64,000 nucleotides of DNA from Prorocentrum cordatum (GCA_963575745.1 CAUYUJ010000925.1:335101-399100), one strand, 5' to 3'. Positions 42,766-55,180 are shown, counted from the stretch's first letter. Numbers and translations are program-made. Notes: generated by a model not told the origin, from the letters alone.

Positions 42766-43185
42766 TGCTGACGGTCCTGGAGTCCAGCAGGGGTCTCAAG
42801 AGGCCGAAACTTGGCAAAAACCTCCCGCCGACTCTTGGCACGACACGGGAGTCTGCGCCAACGCCGATCCTGGCCAAGCTGGCGCTGGGCCTGCGAACGG
42901 CCTCCGACCAGGACTGGCGTATCCGCGTGACGCCCTCCTGCAGGAGGGGAAGACCGGTTTGTGCTCGCCGAAGGCGAACTTCCGATGGAAGCAACACACT
43001 TTTTCAGAATCGGCATTTCTGTTGCCTCCTTCTTGTCCCTGTGCGCACAGGTCGAGCCGGAGACGCCAATGAAGTGGGAGGACGAGGAAAATGGCGAAAA
43101 GGGGGAAGAACGAGGAGGGGGAGGACGAGTTTCATTCACAGCCGAGAGCTGCGGGGGAGGCCTTAACATTAAAGACCTCCCTCGG

Positions 43186-43295
43186 GCTGACGTCGCGCCA
43201 GGCGACGTCAGCCAGACGTGCTGACGTCGCACCAGGCGACGTGCACGGGCTGCCGTCCGTGCACGACTCAGGCTGACGTCGCGCCAGGCGAGGGG
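43186..43295. repeat. Three copies of GCTGACGTCGCGCCAGGCGA
   Basis: Copies start at 43186, 43220 and about 43272 (the middle one has ACCAGG). Each is an imperfect palindrome around GACGTCGC..GCGACGT. Confidence 0.8.
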
Positions 43296-43336
43296 ACGCG
43301 GCGCGCACACAGACCAGAGCCTGCCTGGCGTGGCTC

Positions 43337-43392
43337 GAGGAGGAGGAGGAGGAGGAGGAGGAGGAGGAGGAGGAGGAGGAGGAGGAGGAGGC
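43337..43392. repeat. (GGA)n array
   Basis: Perfect GAG triplets over about 55 bp. Confidence 0.95.
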
Positions 43393-43566
43393 ACAGTGTG
43401 CGGAGGAGTTCCCGTTAAACCCAAAGGATAAGAACCTTTACTGCCTTGCGCGGGCCCCCTGTCCAGCCTCTGGCCCCTCTCCACAGCTGGGTCTTCGCCG
43501 GCAGGCGAAAGCTGGGGACTGTGCGAGAGCATCCGAGGGGCAGTGGCGTTCGGACCCCATATCGCC

Positions 43567-43644
43567 CTCCCAGGCGCCGTCCTTCGCGCAGGCGCGGATG
43601 GCCGCGTTGAAGGTCACCGCGGTCGTTCCCGCCCCGCGCCGCAG
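43567..43644 (-). CDS. PPR-like motif, possible exon fragment
   Basis: The minus strand reads TTAVTFNAAIRACAKDGAWE. This matches the first helix pattern of pentatricopeptide repeats (VTFNAAI.AC.K...W), which bind RNA, usually in plastids or mitochondria, and are frequent in dinoflagellates. Only one partial repeat is visible; the flanks are low-complexity, so it could be an isolated exon or a relic. Confidence 0.35.
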
Positions 43645-44184
43645 CCTGGGCATCCCGGAGATTCCTTCTCCTCCTCCTCCCCCTCCGCCTTCTTCGTGCC
43701 CTCTGGGGCTCCGCGGTCTGGCCGCGGCGCCCCCCCGCCCCCCGCCGGCGCCACGCCGGTTGGGAGCTTCAAGAAAGCCGAGGCAGCTGGTGGGGTCACT
43801 GCAACCGCTCGGCGTCACCCTCCATGGCCAGAAGCAAGCCCACGGGCGCCCGACCACACGTCGGGGCCCGGTGCGTTGGGCTCCCGGGAGGTCTCGGGGG
43901 CGATCTGGCGGCCCTCCCCCCCGCCGACATCCCCTGTTCTCACACATCGGGGGGGCCGTAAAGGTGGGGCAGTCCCAGAGGTGGGGGGTTAGAGGAAACA
44001 TCGTCCCTGGGGGAGGGAAGCACCAACCTCACGCTGGGTTGTCCCTGGCCCCACCTTGGGCTACCCCCGTCTCTAGGTGCGTACCCTCGAATCCGCCACC
44101 GTGCTCCCTGGGCGTTGAGGCGTGGCAGAATGCCAAGTGCTGTCTGGTAGGGTTTCTGTTTTCTTCGAAAGCCACCTGCACCTC

Positions 44185-44379
44185 TCGGGTCGGGCGAAAG
44201 GGGGGGATAGCAAAGGGGGGGTTTGAGAATCAGCTCGCGTAGCTGATTTTCCCGGCGCCTCCCGGCGCCGGAGGCGACCATGTATCGAGGAATGGGCCCC
44301 TCGGTGAGGCCGAAACCAGCTGCATGCAGCAAATTTCGTAACCCCCCCTTTCCCAATCCCCCCCTTTCGCCCGACCCGA
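44185..44379. mobile_element. 195-bp MITE (family B), copy 1, with 5-bp TSD
   Basis: The ends are inverted: TCGGGTCGGGCGAAAGGGGG on the left and its complement on the right. ACCTC occurs directly outside both ends (44180-44184 and 44380-44384). The interior has CAGCT..AGCTG, GGCGCCTCCCGGCGCC and GCTGCATGCAGC palindromes. A second copy of identical length is at 58634. Confidence 0.92.
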
Positions 44380-44839
44380 ACCTCCTCCCGTCATGTGCGT
44401 CGGCGTCCCAGCTGGGACACGGCCCTGGGCACGCGGCAGAGGCCCACCTGGCTACCGCAGAGCTCCTCTCGTCGTGAGCACCTCGCGACGGGGCCGTCAA
44501 CAGAAAAGCAACTCGGGATGAGAAACGTGCCCCAGGGGCAGGGTCCAGACCTCTGGGGCGTCCACGCTGCGAGTAATCACGACGTCGGAGATCTGGGCGC
44601 GACAACTCCTCCCCCTTTTCGCCGCACCTCCTTCTGTGCATCGATCGCCCCCCCCCCCCTTCGCGAGGCTTTCTGGGCGGCGCGGCGCTTTCCTGGCGCT
44701 CTCCGAGGCGCCCAGGCTGCCCGGGCTGGCTTCCAAGACGGCCCAGGAAGGCCCACAAGGCCGCTCAGATGGCTCGCTGTTCCTCCAAGACAGCCGATCG
44801 GCGACGAGCGAAGTGGGGGGAGCGAGCAGGAGAAAGCCT

Positions 44840-44990
44840 TCTCAGAAGGCGGCGGGGCTTCTCAGAAGCCCTCCGGCCTCCTGAAAAGGTTTCGGTGTCT
44901 GTGGGGAAGGCCCAGAAAACTTCTCAGAGGGCCGGAGATTTTCCGAGCCTTCTGAGGAGGCCCGCCCCCTCTCGCTTCCCCTCCGGGCTG
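44840..44990. repeat. CTTCTCAGAAGGC-family GC-rich repeat
   Basis: Same palindromic words as at 18.3-19.3 and 39.9-40.06 kb (GCCTTCTCAGAAGGC, AAAACTTCTCAG). Confidence 0.65.
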
Positions 44991-44999
44991 GCCGCCGAG

Positions 45000-45435
45000 C
45001 CTATCGTGCCCCCGAGACGGCCCATGGTGCCCTCCATATTGCCCACGAGGCCTTCTGGACGGCCCAAATCGGCTGCAGCCATGCTCCAGGAGGACCCCAA
45101 AATTCCAGAACCATCGACTGCCTTGTAGAGAGGTTTGGGAGAGACATCCGATTTCTCGATTATTCAAGCGTCCGTCAGCGCAAGATAATCCAAAAAGGTC
45201 CGATATAGCACGAAGACGGCCTGGAAATTCCGAACAAGGCATCCAAGCGGGCCTCAAGACGGTCCAAAAGACCTCAAGCGTCCAAGTCGGCCTCAAGCCC
45301 CAAGCGCCAAGATGTGTCAAGAGGACCCCAACACGGCCCAAGAGCCAAGGGGGCCCCAAGACTACCCCACATACGCCCAGGCCACCCCCAAGATATCCCA
45401 GATGAGGTCCTTGAGGGCTCCTCGAACAAAAACGA
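45000..45435. other. No gene; CCAAGAGG/CCCAAGA-rich sequence
   Basis: Diffuse copies of the CCAAGAGGCC word family; no domain in any frame. Confidence 0.5.
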
Positions 45436-45439
45436 AAGG

Positions 45440-46184
45440 TGTCGCATGTGACGGTTATCTTCTTCCTCCTCCTCACCGTCGTCATCATCATCACCACTAT
45501 CGCCATCACCACCATCACAGTCACCATCACCATCACCACAACCACCATCGTCAGCACCATCATCATGATGATGCTGATCATCATCATCGTCATCATCTTC
45601 ATCATCTTCAGCATCTTCATCATTCTCATCGTCATGGCCATCGTCATCATCATGCACATTATCATTATTATGATCAGCATCAGTATCATCAACATCATCA
45701 CCATCATTGTCATCAGCATCACCAGCTCCAACACCATAACCATCATCACCATTGTCATCGTCATAATCAGCTTCACCATCATCATCATCATCACTATCAT
45801 CAGCAGCATCATCGCCCGCATCATCAATATCATCATCGTCATCATCATCCGCATCATCATCATCAGTATCCTCATCCTCATCCTCCTCCTCATCATCATC
45901 ACTGTCACCATCATCGTCAACAGTATCATCATCATCACCATCACCATCACCATCACCGCCATCGCCATCAGCATCAAACCAAACACCATTACCATCAGCG
46001 TCATCGCCACCACCAACCCAACAATTTACATCACCACCAGCAGCATAGTCATCATCATCAGCATCATCATCCTCATCCTCATCTTCATCCTCATCCTTGC
46101 CATCGTCATCGTCATCACCATCATCAAGATCATCAGCATCATCATCATCATCATCAGCATCATCATAATCAGAATCAGCATCAG

Positions 46185-46222
<38 letters not shown>

Positions 46223-46223
46223 G

Positions 46224-46274
<51 letters not shown>

Positions 46275-46600
46275 TATCATCGTCATCGTCGTCGTCGACG
46301 TCGTCGTCGTCATCCACGTCCACATCCTCATCCTCATCCTTATCCGCACGCTCCGTCTCCTCATTTCCATCCTCATCCTCATCCTCATCAGCATCCTCAT
46401 CCTCATCCTCATCCTCATCCTCATCCTCATCCTCATCCTCATCCTCATCCTCATTATCGTCATTATCATCATCGTCCTCCTGCTCCTCCTCATCACCATC
46501 ATGTCGTTCATTGCCATCGCCCGCCGCACTCATCCTCATCCTCTACACATCCTTCTCACCATCTAGTCACATCGTCATCATCTTCTCATCGTCGTCGTTA
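45440..46600. repeat. (CAT)n array, 1.16 kb
   Basis: TCATCA triplets with CAG, CAC, CCT and CGT variants and subarrays of a 6-bp CATCCT unit (46320-46460). The minus strand reads as Asp/Glu runs and the plus strand as His/Gln or Ile/Ser runs. Confidence 0.95.
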
Positions 46601-46604
46601 TCCT

Positions 46605-47570
46605 CATTGTTCTAGCAGCTGCCGCCGAAATTGCTGGGCTGGCACGGCGGCGGGACTAGCTACAAGCAACTGGATACATAGATCCTACTCGTCGCGCCAC
46701 CAGCAAGGGGACGCGCCGATCCAAATCAGCGCCAATCCGAGCCAGGAGCCCTGTCGCGAACCTGGAGCGGCCGCATGCGGAGGAGCAGGGAGGGGGGGTC
46801 GGCTCCATCCACATGGCAGAGAGGATCTCAGGGAGGATGGACTGACCCTCGGTAGGCCTAACCCCGTTGCACGCGCTCTGAAGACGTGCCGGTGCGGTGC
46901 GCACGGCGTTTCGCACGAGACTTCTTCACCATGCATGGCCCTGCAACTCAAAACTTCCAACAGTTGCACGGGTGGATGGCGGTTGGTCAAACTGCGGCTC
47001 TCGCCTCGTCGCCGTGCACATCCGTCGTACAAGCATGATCACAACAAAGCACGCTCAGGATGATCCCGAGAGGGTCCTGCGAGGGTCCTGAGACGCTCCT
47101 CGGAGGCTCGCTCCTGAGAGGACCATGAGAGGCTCATGAACAACTTGTGAGGTGCTGTTCCAAGGATCCCGAGGGGCTCCGGAGATCCTCCGCGGGGTTT
47201 TCGCCTGGCGCCCTGTTAGTTCCCCTCCCGCTCCCCTTCTGTCTCCTGCTTCACAGTTGTGATGCGCAGCCCGTTTTTCTGCTTCACAGTCGAGCGGGTG
47301 TACTTTAGATTTCCACGAGGAGCTGCCAATCGTGCACTCTTCTGCCCACGCGTCCTTCCGGATGCTCGGCTCAGCCTGCCTGCCTGCCCTGTCAGTGGCC
47401 GGCTGTGGGCGCCTCGTGGGCGCCCCGTGCGCTGGCCGGGTCCCAACGAGGCCTCGCCTGGAGGCCGCCCGTGGGTGCCTCTTGGGAGCGCCGTGCGCTG
47501 GGCGGGGCCGCCGAAATGTCGCCCGGTGGCCGCCTGCGGGCGCCCTTGTGGGGCCTGCTGCAGGCTGCAC
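46605..47570. other. Unassigned sequence
   Basis: Mixed GC-rich sequence with several open frames but no motif. 47340-47570 has Ala/Arg/Pro-rich frames on both strands (repeats of GCGCCTCGTGGG-type words). Confidence 0.4.
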
Positions 47571-47573
47571 CGC

Positions 47574-47806
47574 GTGGCTTGCGCCGCATGGCTTCCACGA
47601 GGCAGCACGGCTGGAACTGGGCGGGGCCTCCCGCTGCAAGCATCTCACCGTCATTATCATCAGCATCATCACCATCATTGTCATCAGCATCACCAGCTCC
47701 AACACCATAATCATCATCACCATCGTCATCGTCATAATCACGTGGCGTGCGCCGCATGACTTCCACTAGGCAGCACGGCTGGAACTGGGCGGGAGCTCCC
47801 GCTGCA
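47574..47806. repeat. 65-bp direct repeats flanking a transplanted CAT island
   Basis: 47574-47638 and 47742-47806 are near-identical (GTGGCKTGCGCCGCATG, CAGCACGGCTGGAACTGGGC). Between them, 47650-47741 closely matches 45690-45773 of the CAT array, including the non-repetitive CACCAGCTCCAACACCATAA. Confidence 0.8.
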
Positions 47807-48549
47807 GGCAGCTCACGAAAGATGCCAGTCGATGTCAGAGCCGGGGCCGTCAAAACGCGGCTGCCACCCCGAGCTTCTGACAGCCTCGTGTCTTGTGCTT
47901 GTCTGGCGCGACAGGTAGGATGTATCTCTGACTCGGTACATGCAACAATTAGCTTCCACAAGGTGGTCTGGAGTTGTGGCTGGGGCAGGTGGTGGATCGC
48001 TGGTACTGCGATCGCAGTCGTTTTAGTTCGAATCCCGTGCAGCTGAGCCAACTGTAAGGCGGAGGCGTGCCAAGCAACTGGCACGGCGGGTATTGAACGT
48101 AAAAATTGTCTTGACCCCTCTCGAACACAATGCGGAGGCTTCGAAGAGCACAAGCGCGCCTGTTAGCTGTACGCCCGATCCTGGCAAGCGCATCCTGGGC
48201 CCTGGGCCCAAGATTGGCGTATGCCCCGCATCCAAGTGTGATCATCCGGAGATCTCTGCAGCATCCCAAGGATCGGGCGCACGCTAACATTCACGTGGCC
48301 TCGTCTCCATCAGGCAGGCGTCGTGAGTGCACGAAAATCTGCCCGACTGTGACCGAAACTGGCGTCCAACATCTTCCGACCGCGCCCAGGCGTGACCGAC
48401 ATGATTGGTTCGAAACCAAGACGATCGTCAGCTTCGATCGCAATTTCGGTCGCACGACGTTTTCGGTCACAGCTTCGGGCACGTGTTCGATCACCGATTG
48501 TCTCAATACCTTTTCGGCTGATGGGGGCGAGGTGCCATGATACCATGGG

Positions 48550-48765
48550 CTGGGGATCCGTGGGTGGTGCAATCGATTTGGGGCAACTGTATAGTGCATG
48601 TATTGCGAGGGAGGCTTGTATTGCATTGAATTGCCTCCAATGCGTGGCACGCGAAAGCCCTGCAATACATGTGCGCACCAGAATGTATTGCACGCAGCAA
48701 ATCTATTGCAATCCCACAATTCGATTGCACCAAATCTATTGCACCACCCTCTTTTCGCTGGACCC
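48550..48765. repeat. TATTGCA/TGCAAT repeats
   Basis: TATTGCA or its complement occurs about ten times in 215 bp (GTATTGCATTGAATTGCC, ATCTATTGCACC). Related to arrays at 17.25, 50.13 and 56.07 kb. Confidence 0.7.
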
Positions 48766-48769
48766 CCTT

Positions 48770-50115
48770 TTGGCATCCGTGGGCCTGGCGCGATGGCGCC
48801 AGATCCATGGCTTCGGGGAAAGTCCTCCGACACCTTGGGCCAGTGCCGCGTGGCTTGGCGGCGGGCCGCCGTTTGCGGATGGAAACGGGGCCCGCCGCCA
48901 ATCCATGCTGGCGTCTCCTCGAGAGGAGGTCCCTGGGTTCCCCCGGCCCTGCTGGTCCCTGGCGGCGGCCCGGAGGTCCCCGCGGGGGTCTCTGGAAGTC
49001 TCCGGCCTCCGGAGTCTCTGCACCGCAGTGGGGAGACCGAAAAGTACCGATACCGCTGCTCTCCGGACCTCTCAAGGGGTGATCTCTGACCAGGGCTTCG
49101 AGGCGAATCCACCGGCGGCGACGAGGGCCTCCCAGGAGGCCCACAAAGGGGGGAAAACGAGAGCAGGGTAGCGGTATGGGCACCTTCCCCTGCTCTGACG
49201 CAGGAGACAAGCCCCGACACACAACGCTCCGATTTGTTCGACGTGCGGGCCCTCGCCCTCGTCGTCGCTGTCGTCCTCCTTCCTCCGTGCCCCCCCCCCC
49301 AGAGGCGGCCTCTGCAGGCTTCCGACGCCGCGGGAAGACTGAGCGCGCCCACGAGCCTCGCCTCGCCCCCCCCCTCCCCTCCCCCCTCGCAGCCATTTTG
49401 GCTGAAGCGCCTCGCCGCCGGGCCGGCCCCTCCTCCCATTTTGCCGCCGCCGTTGAAAGCCGAGCGCCTCCCGACCACTTCCTCATCGCCACTTTTGCAT
49501 CCCGAGCAATTTGTTGACGGTTCCGAGGCCCGAAACATGCATCCAGATGCGGAACGCTGCGACAAACCAGCTGCTCCGATGTGCTTCGACGCGCCAGACG
49601 GATGAAAACACAATCAACAACAGCTATCGTGTGAGATTTGACAACTATTTTTCCACCCGCTCGTGTGGGCCGCAAAGGGGCGCAACTGCCAGAGGCATGC
49701 AACGATCCGACGTGGGGTTTATCCATAGACACCGCCAAGGGTATCGATCTTCGGGGGCCTCGGCAGACGGTGGACGTGGACATAGTCAAGCCCCGCAGGG
49801 CCAACCATGTCCATACAGTACACATGCGTTAACACATCTCGCTGGAAGAAGCCTGGGGGCACATTGCTCGGCCGATTTAAGACCTCGCGATATGCCCCAG
49901 AAATCCAATGGTTGCCTGGGGTCGTTGGGGGAATTTGGGCGCCAAGTGGGAGGCCACGTTTTCACGAACTGGATGGACTGGAACTTGCTGACTGTCTGAC
50001 TGGCGTAGTTCCGTCTAGACACACACGCATACATATATATATATATACATAGATATATAAATGTATGCATACACGTGTGTACATATATTAGACAGCGTGG
50101 AACCCTCACCATGTG
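48770..50115. other. No gene assigned; contains dispersed repeat 49030-49200
   Basis: GC-rich frames on both strands without motifs. 49030-49200 is the partner of 39340-39535. Confidence 0.45.
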
Positions 50116-50185
50116 TTTCTGGCAATATATGATGTGCAATCTGTGTGGTGCAATCTATGTTGTGCAATCTATGTGGTGTACTTTG
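50020..50185. repeat. TA-rich tract followed by TGTGCAATCTATG repeats
   Basis: 50030-50095 is ACACACG/TATATA. 50130-50178 has three 17-bp units TGTGCAATCTATGTKGTG. Confidence 0.8.
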
Positions 50186-50294
50186 ACTACCCTGCACCGC
50201 GCTTGCCCACTCCACTGCTCGAGCAAACATCCCACCCACCCACCCGCAACTTGGTTCGCAAAATCTCTTAAGACCGTGATGGTGGGTACCAAAT

Positions 50295-50410
50295 GGCACT
50301 TGCCAACGACAGCGACGCCGACGACGACAGCGACAACGACGACGACGACGCCGCCGACAACGACTACGACGACACCGACGACGTCTCCAACGACTTCGAC
50401 GACGCCGACA

Positions 50411-50459
<49 letters not shown>

Positions 50460-51045
50460 TGACAACGACGACGACGACGACGCCGACGACGACGACAACG
50501 ACGACGCCGACGACGACGACGTCAAGGACGCCGACGACGACGACGACGACGTCGGCGACGACGACGACGCCGACAAAGACGACGAAGACGACGACGACGC
50601 CGACGACGACGACGAAGACGACGACGACGTCGCCAACGAAACGACGACGAAGGAGGAGGGAGGACGACGACGGCGACAACGGCGACAACGACGACAACGA
50701 CGAGGGAGGAGGGAGGACGGCGACGACGCGAACGACGAAGAAGGAGGAAGGACGGCGACGCCGACGACGGCAACGACGAGGGAGGAGGGAAGACGACGAC
50801 GACAACGACGACGACGACGACGGCGACGAAATAGGAGGGACGACGACGAGACGCCGACGACGGACGACGACGACGACGAGGGAGGAGGAGGAAGGACGAC
50901 CACGGCGACAACGACGACGGAAACGACCACGACGCCAAAGAGGACGACGACGACGAACACGAGGAAAGACAAAGGACGACGTAGGCGACGACGACGACGA
51001 CAACGACGCGGGAGGAGGGAGGACGGCGACGACGACGACGACGCA
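50295..51045. repeat. (GAC)n array, 0.75 kb
   Basis: Perfect and interrupted GAC triplets; purine-rich AGGAGGG interruptions recur from 50650. Frames read Asp, Thr or Arg runs. Confidence 0.95.
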
Positions 51046-51049
51046 AGAG

Positions 51050-52350
51050 CGCGCGCGCACGCTTTGGTTGAAAATCCGTGTTGCGAAACCTTGGTTTTTT
51101 GCAGGTTTTTTGGACGCGCGATTTCGAAATCCTTCCGAAACCGATGGGTTTTGAATGATTTCGGCGTACGCGCGCGACCACGCGCGCGTCTGCACTTCGA
51201 CTCTTTTTTTGCAGAGGATTCTCGCGACGGCACACGCGCAAGGGCGTTCGACAGATTTCGACATGCGCGCGCGCGAAGCCCGTTTGGAAGCATTGTGTGA
51301 AAATCTTGAAAAACCAATAGTTTGCTTATGATTTCGCAAGAGCTCGCGCGGAAGCTTTTTTAGCAAATCAGTGTTGCGAAACCTCGTGTTTTTGTATGTT
51401 TTTTGGAAACTCGATTGCGAACTCCTTCCGGCACCGAAGGTTTTTGAAGGATTTCGGCATGCGCGCGCGACGACGCGCGCGTGTGCACTTCGTCTCATTT
51501 TTTGCAAGGGATTCGCGAACAAGTGTTATGTTAGAACAAACAATGTCACCGCATAGTGTTTTTTTGTTACAAAGGACCCTCAGGGGGGGAAATCGGCCTG
51601 ACTGGGATGGTATAGTTTCATATTTAAGATGGACGAGTGTGCAGAATACATATGTATATATATATATATATATACATGAAATTATACTACCCCAAAGGGA
51701 AGCGTTAAGTCCGGGGGGGGGGAGGGGGTAGAGTCTATTAATTCTCTTTTTAGAAAAGAGAATTCACCCTGCCGAGCTTGAAATTGCCAACTCCAGTGCT
51801 CGAGCAATCATCTCACCCACCCACCCGCAACTTAGTTTGCAAAACCATGCAACGGCGATTGCGATGAGTGCTTGGTGTTGGCTGGTGCATTTTTGCGGCC
51901 GCGCTAACCCGCGCAGGCTCGCGCGCAAAGCGGCCAACTAATTTGCAGGGGCCGACGCGAACGCGGTATCATGGCAACGTCGACAACGGTATACACGATG
52001 ATGATCGTAGCGATGTTGGTGGCGATGTTGGCAACGACGACGGCACGGCCAGTGACGGCGCCGATGCTGATTACGCCGACGACGATGGCGGCGTCCTCGC
52101 GTCGGTGATGCAGGTTTTGGCAGGACTTCGACATGCGCGCGCAGCCGACGCGCGACTGGCCCACATGGTACTCGTTTGACACAGATCGTGCTCCCCCCAG
52201 CACGCGCGCAAGTTCAAATGATCTCGGCATGCGGTTCGAGAGGCCCGCTTGGCAGAATTCCATGAACATGTTGACCAGCCGATGGTTCCCTTCAGATTCG
52301 CAAGAGCGCGCGCGCAGGCTTTTTTGAACACGGATGTAGCGAAACATTTG
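51050..52350. repeat. Macrosatellite unit(s), left cluster
   Basis: Contains two copies of the palindromic core CGCGCGACGACGCGCGCG or variant (51163-51190 and 51452-51486) with GTTGCGAAACC and TTTTTTGGA upstream. It then has the CATCNCACCCACCC/CGCAACTT segment (51790-51850), GCGGCCGCG (51897) and GTGACGGCGCCGATGCTG (about 52052). The same order recurs at 55430-57880. Confidence 0.75.
51645..51680. repeat. (TA)n run
   Basis: ATATATATAT inside the macrosatellite. Confidence 0.9.
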
Positions 52351-52499
52351 GTTTTTGTATATACACCCCGCATATGCGGATATTCGTGGGGGGCGGTGGG
52401 GACGTCGGCAGTTTGCGAGACTCTGGAGAAGCCCGCCACAGGCGCCAACATGTCATAACTTATATAACAAGCCCGCCGCAGGCGCTGATTTTTTCGTTT

Positions 52500-52980
52500 G
52501 ACCAATGTGGGTCGGTCGCGGGCGGGTCGCAAATGGGTCGCGGGTGGGTCGCTGCTGGGTCGCGGGTGTAGAGGGCAGAAAATCCACCCCATAATAATCA
52601 CACCGGCAAAGGAAGCCGTTTAGTTAACGCACACAAAGAATGAATCGAACAGGGCAGGGCTGTTTAGTCAACGCCCAAGGCCGCGTAATAAACATCAATT
52701 GTCGGGTCCGGGTCGTTTCTCCTCCCTTGCGGGTGGGTCGCGAGGTGGGTCGCGGGTGGGTCGCGGGGTGGGTCGCGGGTGGGTCGCGGATGGGTCGCGG
52801 ATGGGTCGTGGGGTGGGTCGAAGGTGGGTCGCGGGGTGGGTCGCGGGTGGCTCGGGGGTGGGTCGCGGGTGGGTCGCGGGATGGGCCGCGGGTGGGTCGC
52901 GGGGTGGGTCGCGGGGTGGGTCGCGGGGTGGGTCGCGGGTGGGTCGCGAAGTGGGTCGTGGGGTGGGTCGCGGGTGGGAC
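52500..52980. repeat. GTGGGTCGCGG minisatellite
   Basis: An 11-bp unit in two blocks, 52505-52565 and 52732-52978. G-rich on the plus strand, so G-quadruplexes are possible. Frames read Gly/Arg/Trp or Pro/Thr/His repeats. Confidence 0.9.
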
Positions 52981-53339
52981 GACGACAACAAACAACAGCA
53001 ACAACAACAACAAAACAACAACAACCATCATAAGACTGATCGCTCTTGCCTGTGTCATTCAGGACGAGTTGTCCACACCCTCGATGCCCGCCCTTTGTGT
53101 TTTCGATCACACCCCCTTTGGGGATATTCTTTCTCTTTGCGGGGGGCGGCGGGCTTAGACAGGCGGGCAAACCTGAACGGGAGGATCATCCTTCGTGGGC
53201 GTACATGTGCCCGCCATTGGAATTTATGTGGGCCCTGCAAACAGAGGGGGGGAGAACAAGGGATAACGGGAGGAAGAGAGGGGGAGGGACAAAGAAAGAG
53301 GGAAAACGCCAGGAGAGAATGAGCGAAGAGGGGGGCGGT

Positions 53340-53459
53340 TGATTAGAGGCAGATAGAAAGAGAGAGAGAGATATATATATATATATATATACAGACTCCA
53401 TATAAGAGATGTTGAAAGAGTAGAGAGAAAGACAAAGAGAGAGAGAGAGAGAAAACAAA

Positions 53460-53504
<45 letters not shown>

Positions 53505-53720
53505 AAGAGAGATAATGAGAGAGAGAGAGAGAAACAAAAAAAAGAAAACGGGAGGGAGGAGGCAGGAGAGGGGAGGGAGAAGGGATGAGGGAAAGGAGGG
53601 AAAGGGGATAGGGCAGAGAGGCATAATGATGAGGGAAGAGAGGAGGGAGAGAAAAGGGAGGAAAGGAGGGAGGAGGGAGAGGGATGAGCAGGATGGTAAG
53701 AGCGTGGATGTTCGAAAAAG
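53340..53720. repeat. (GA)n, (AT)n and GGGAGGA tracts
   Basis: GAGAGA runs with TATATA at 53370-53390, then a GGGAGG purine tract to about 53700. Confidence 0.9.
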
Positions 53721-53729
53721 TCCTAGGCG

Positions 53730-55180
53730 AAAGCGCCGTTCTTGAAGGACGTCTCGGGCGGGAGCCCACGACGGGCGAGCGATCCCCTGACGGGCGGGTC
53801 GGGCGGGTGGGACATTCAAGCGGGACGCCTGGGTATGGCGAGAGCGCGGTTCCTAAGTAATTTGTAGCGGCGTTCTTGGCGCAGCGTGTTTCCTGAGCGT
53901 CGAAAGCGCGATTTCTGAATCAATCGCATGGAAATCACATGCGAGAGCGCAATTCCTGAATAAAGTGTGAAGGGTTCTCTGGCGGGGGAGGGGGTCTTCA
54001 TTGCATTGCGAGGAAATCTTGACTCAATTGCGAAGAAATCTCAAGCGGGAGCGCCGCTCCTGAGTAAATTGGAAAATCTCAAATGGGAGCGGGGGTCCTG
54101 ACTAAATTGCGAGGAAGTCACAAGCGGAAGCGCCGACCCTGAGTAAATTGTAACGAGTTCTCAAGCGGGAGCGGGGGCCCTGAGTAAATTTGGAGGAAGT
54201 CTCAGGCGGGAGCTGTGGTTGTTGTTGTTGTTGTAATCCGGGGGGCCAGGGGCACAGTTTGAGCATCAAGATTTTCCCTGGCAACAAACGGGGTGCGAGC
54301 GTCGAGGGGCGCACTTCGATTGACAAACAGTTTGCGCCGGTGAGGGGGGGCCGTCAAAAACTATGCTTCAAATATGAAAGTTCAACAACAACATCAGCAA
54401 TAACGACGCTCATTTTACCATCATGCGCCATGCTTGCACACGTCACATGCGTCCTTCTGGATACCCCACGCAATCATTGGGGATTTTTCTGGCGTGCGGG
54501 GTCCGATATTCCCTCACCCATATCTCCCGCCCAAGAAGATATTGCCACCACCTCTTCCGAGGAACTTCGACATCCACAGCTCGGACGGCACATCGCCATC
54601 GCAATCGCCTTGCGCACGCCCCGCATCTCGGAGGAGGAAAATGACAAGGAGGGGAGGGAACATGAGGGAGAGGAAGAGGGAGGGGAGGAGGAGGAGGATG
54701 GAGGAGGAGGAGAAGGGTGAGGAAGGATGGGTAATTATAATAGCAGTAGTTGTTATCATTATTGTTGTTGTGGTTGTAGCAATACCACTATTCGTAGTAG
54801 GAGGAAGAGGAGGCGGAGGAGGAAGAGGAGGAGGACGACGAGGAGGAGGAGGAGGAGGAGGAAAAGGAGGAGAAAAGGGCGCCAGTCCAGGGTAAAACGG
54901 GAGGACGTCTCGGGCGGGAGCGCTGGTTTTGTCGGGACGGGGGCTGTCGGCGGCGAGCAAGAGCACCGCCTTGAGTAAAAAAGGAAGGAGCTCTCGAGCG
55001 GGAGCGTTGTTGTTGCTGGGGACGGCGCCCATGAGAGAAAAAGTAACGCGCCTGTCCGTGGTAAAACGGGTGGAAGTCTCGAGCGGGAACGCTGGTTTTG
55101 TTGAGGCGGCTGCTTTCGGCGGCGAGCAAGAGCACTGGCCCTGAGTTTAAAAGGGGGAAGTCTCGAATAAGAGCGTTGTT
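53730..55180. repeat. Degenerate tandem repeat of CGGGAGCG...CCTGAGTAAATTG type
   Basis: CTCAAGCGGGAGCG, followed 10-15 bp later by CCTGAGTAAATT, recurs about every 50-60 bp at 53830-54200. It recurs again as GTCTCGGGCGGGAGCGCTGGTTT at 54908-55165 with longer spacers. GGA tracts lie at 54640-54720 and 54798-54880. Confidence 0.7.

Noticed and set aside
45274-46539. 421-codon Asp/Glu-rich minus-strand frame
   Set aside because: It is produced by the CAT triplet array; three other phases are equally open and no non-repeat domain is attached.
47960-48045. tRNA-like AGTTCGAATCCCG T-loop
   Set aside because: The bases on either side do not pair as a T stem and no cloverleaf can be drawn.
50075-51300. 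Long Thr/Asp/Arg or Val/Ser frames in the GAC array
   Set aside because: Composition artefact of the array, with all phases open.
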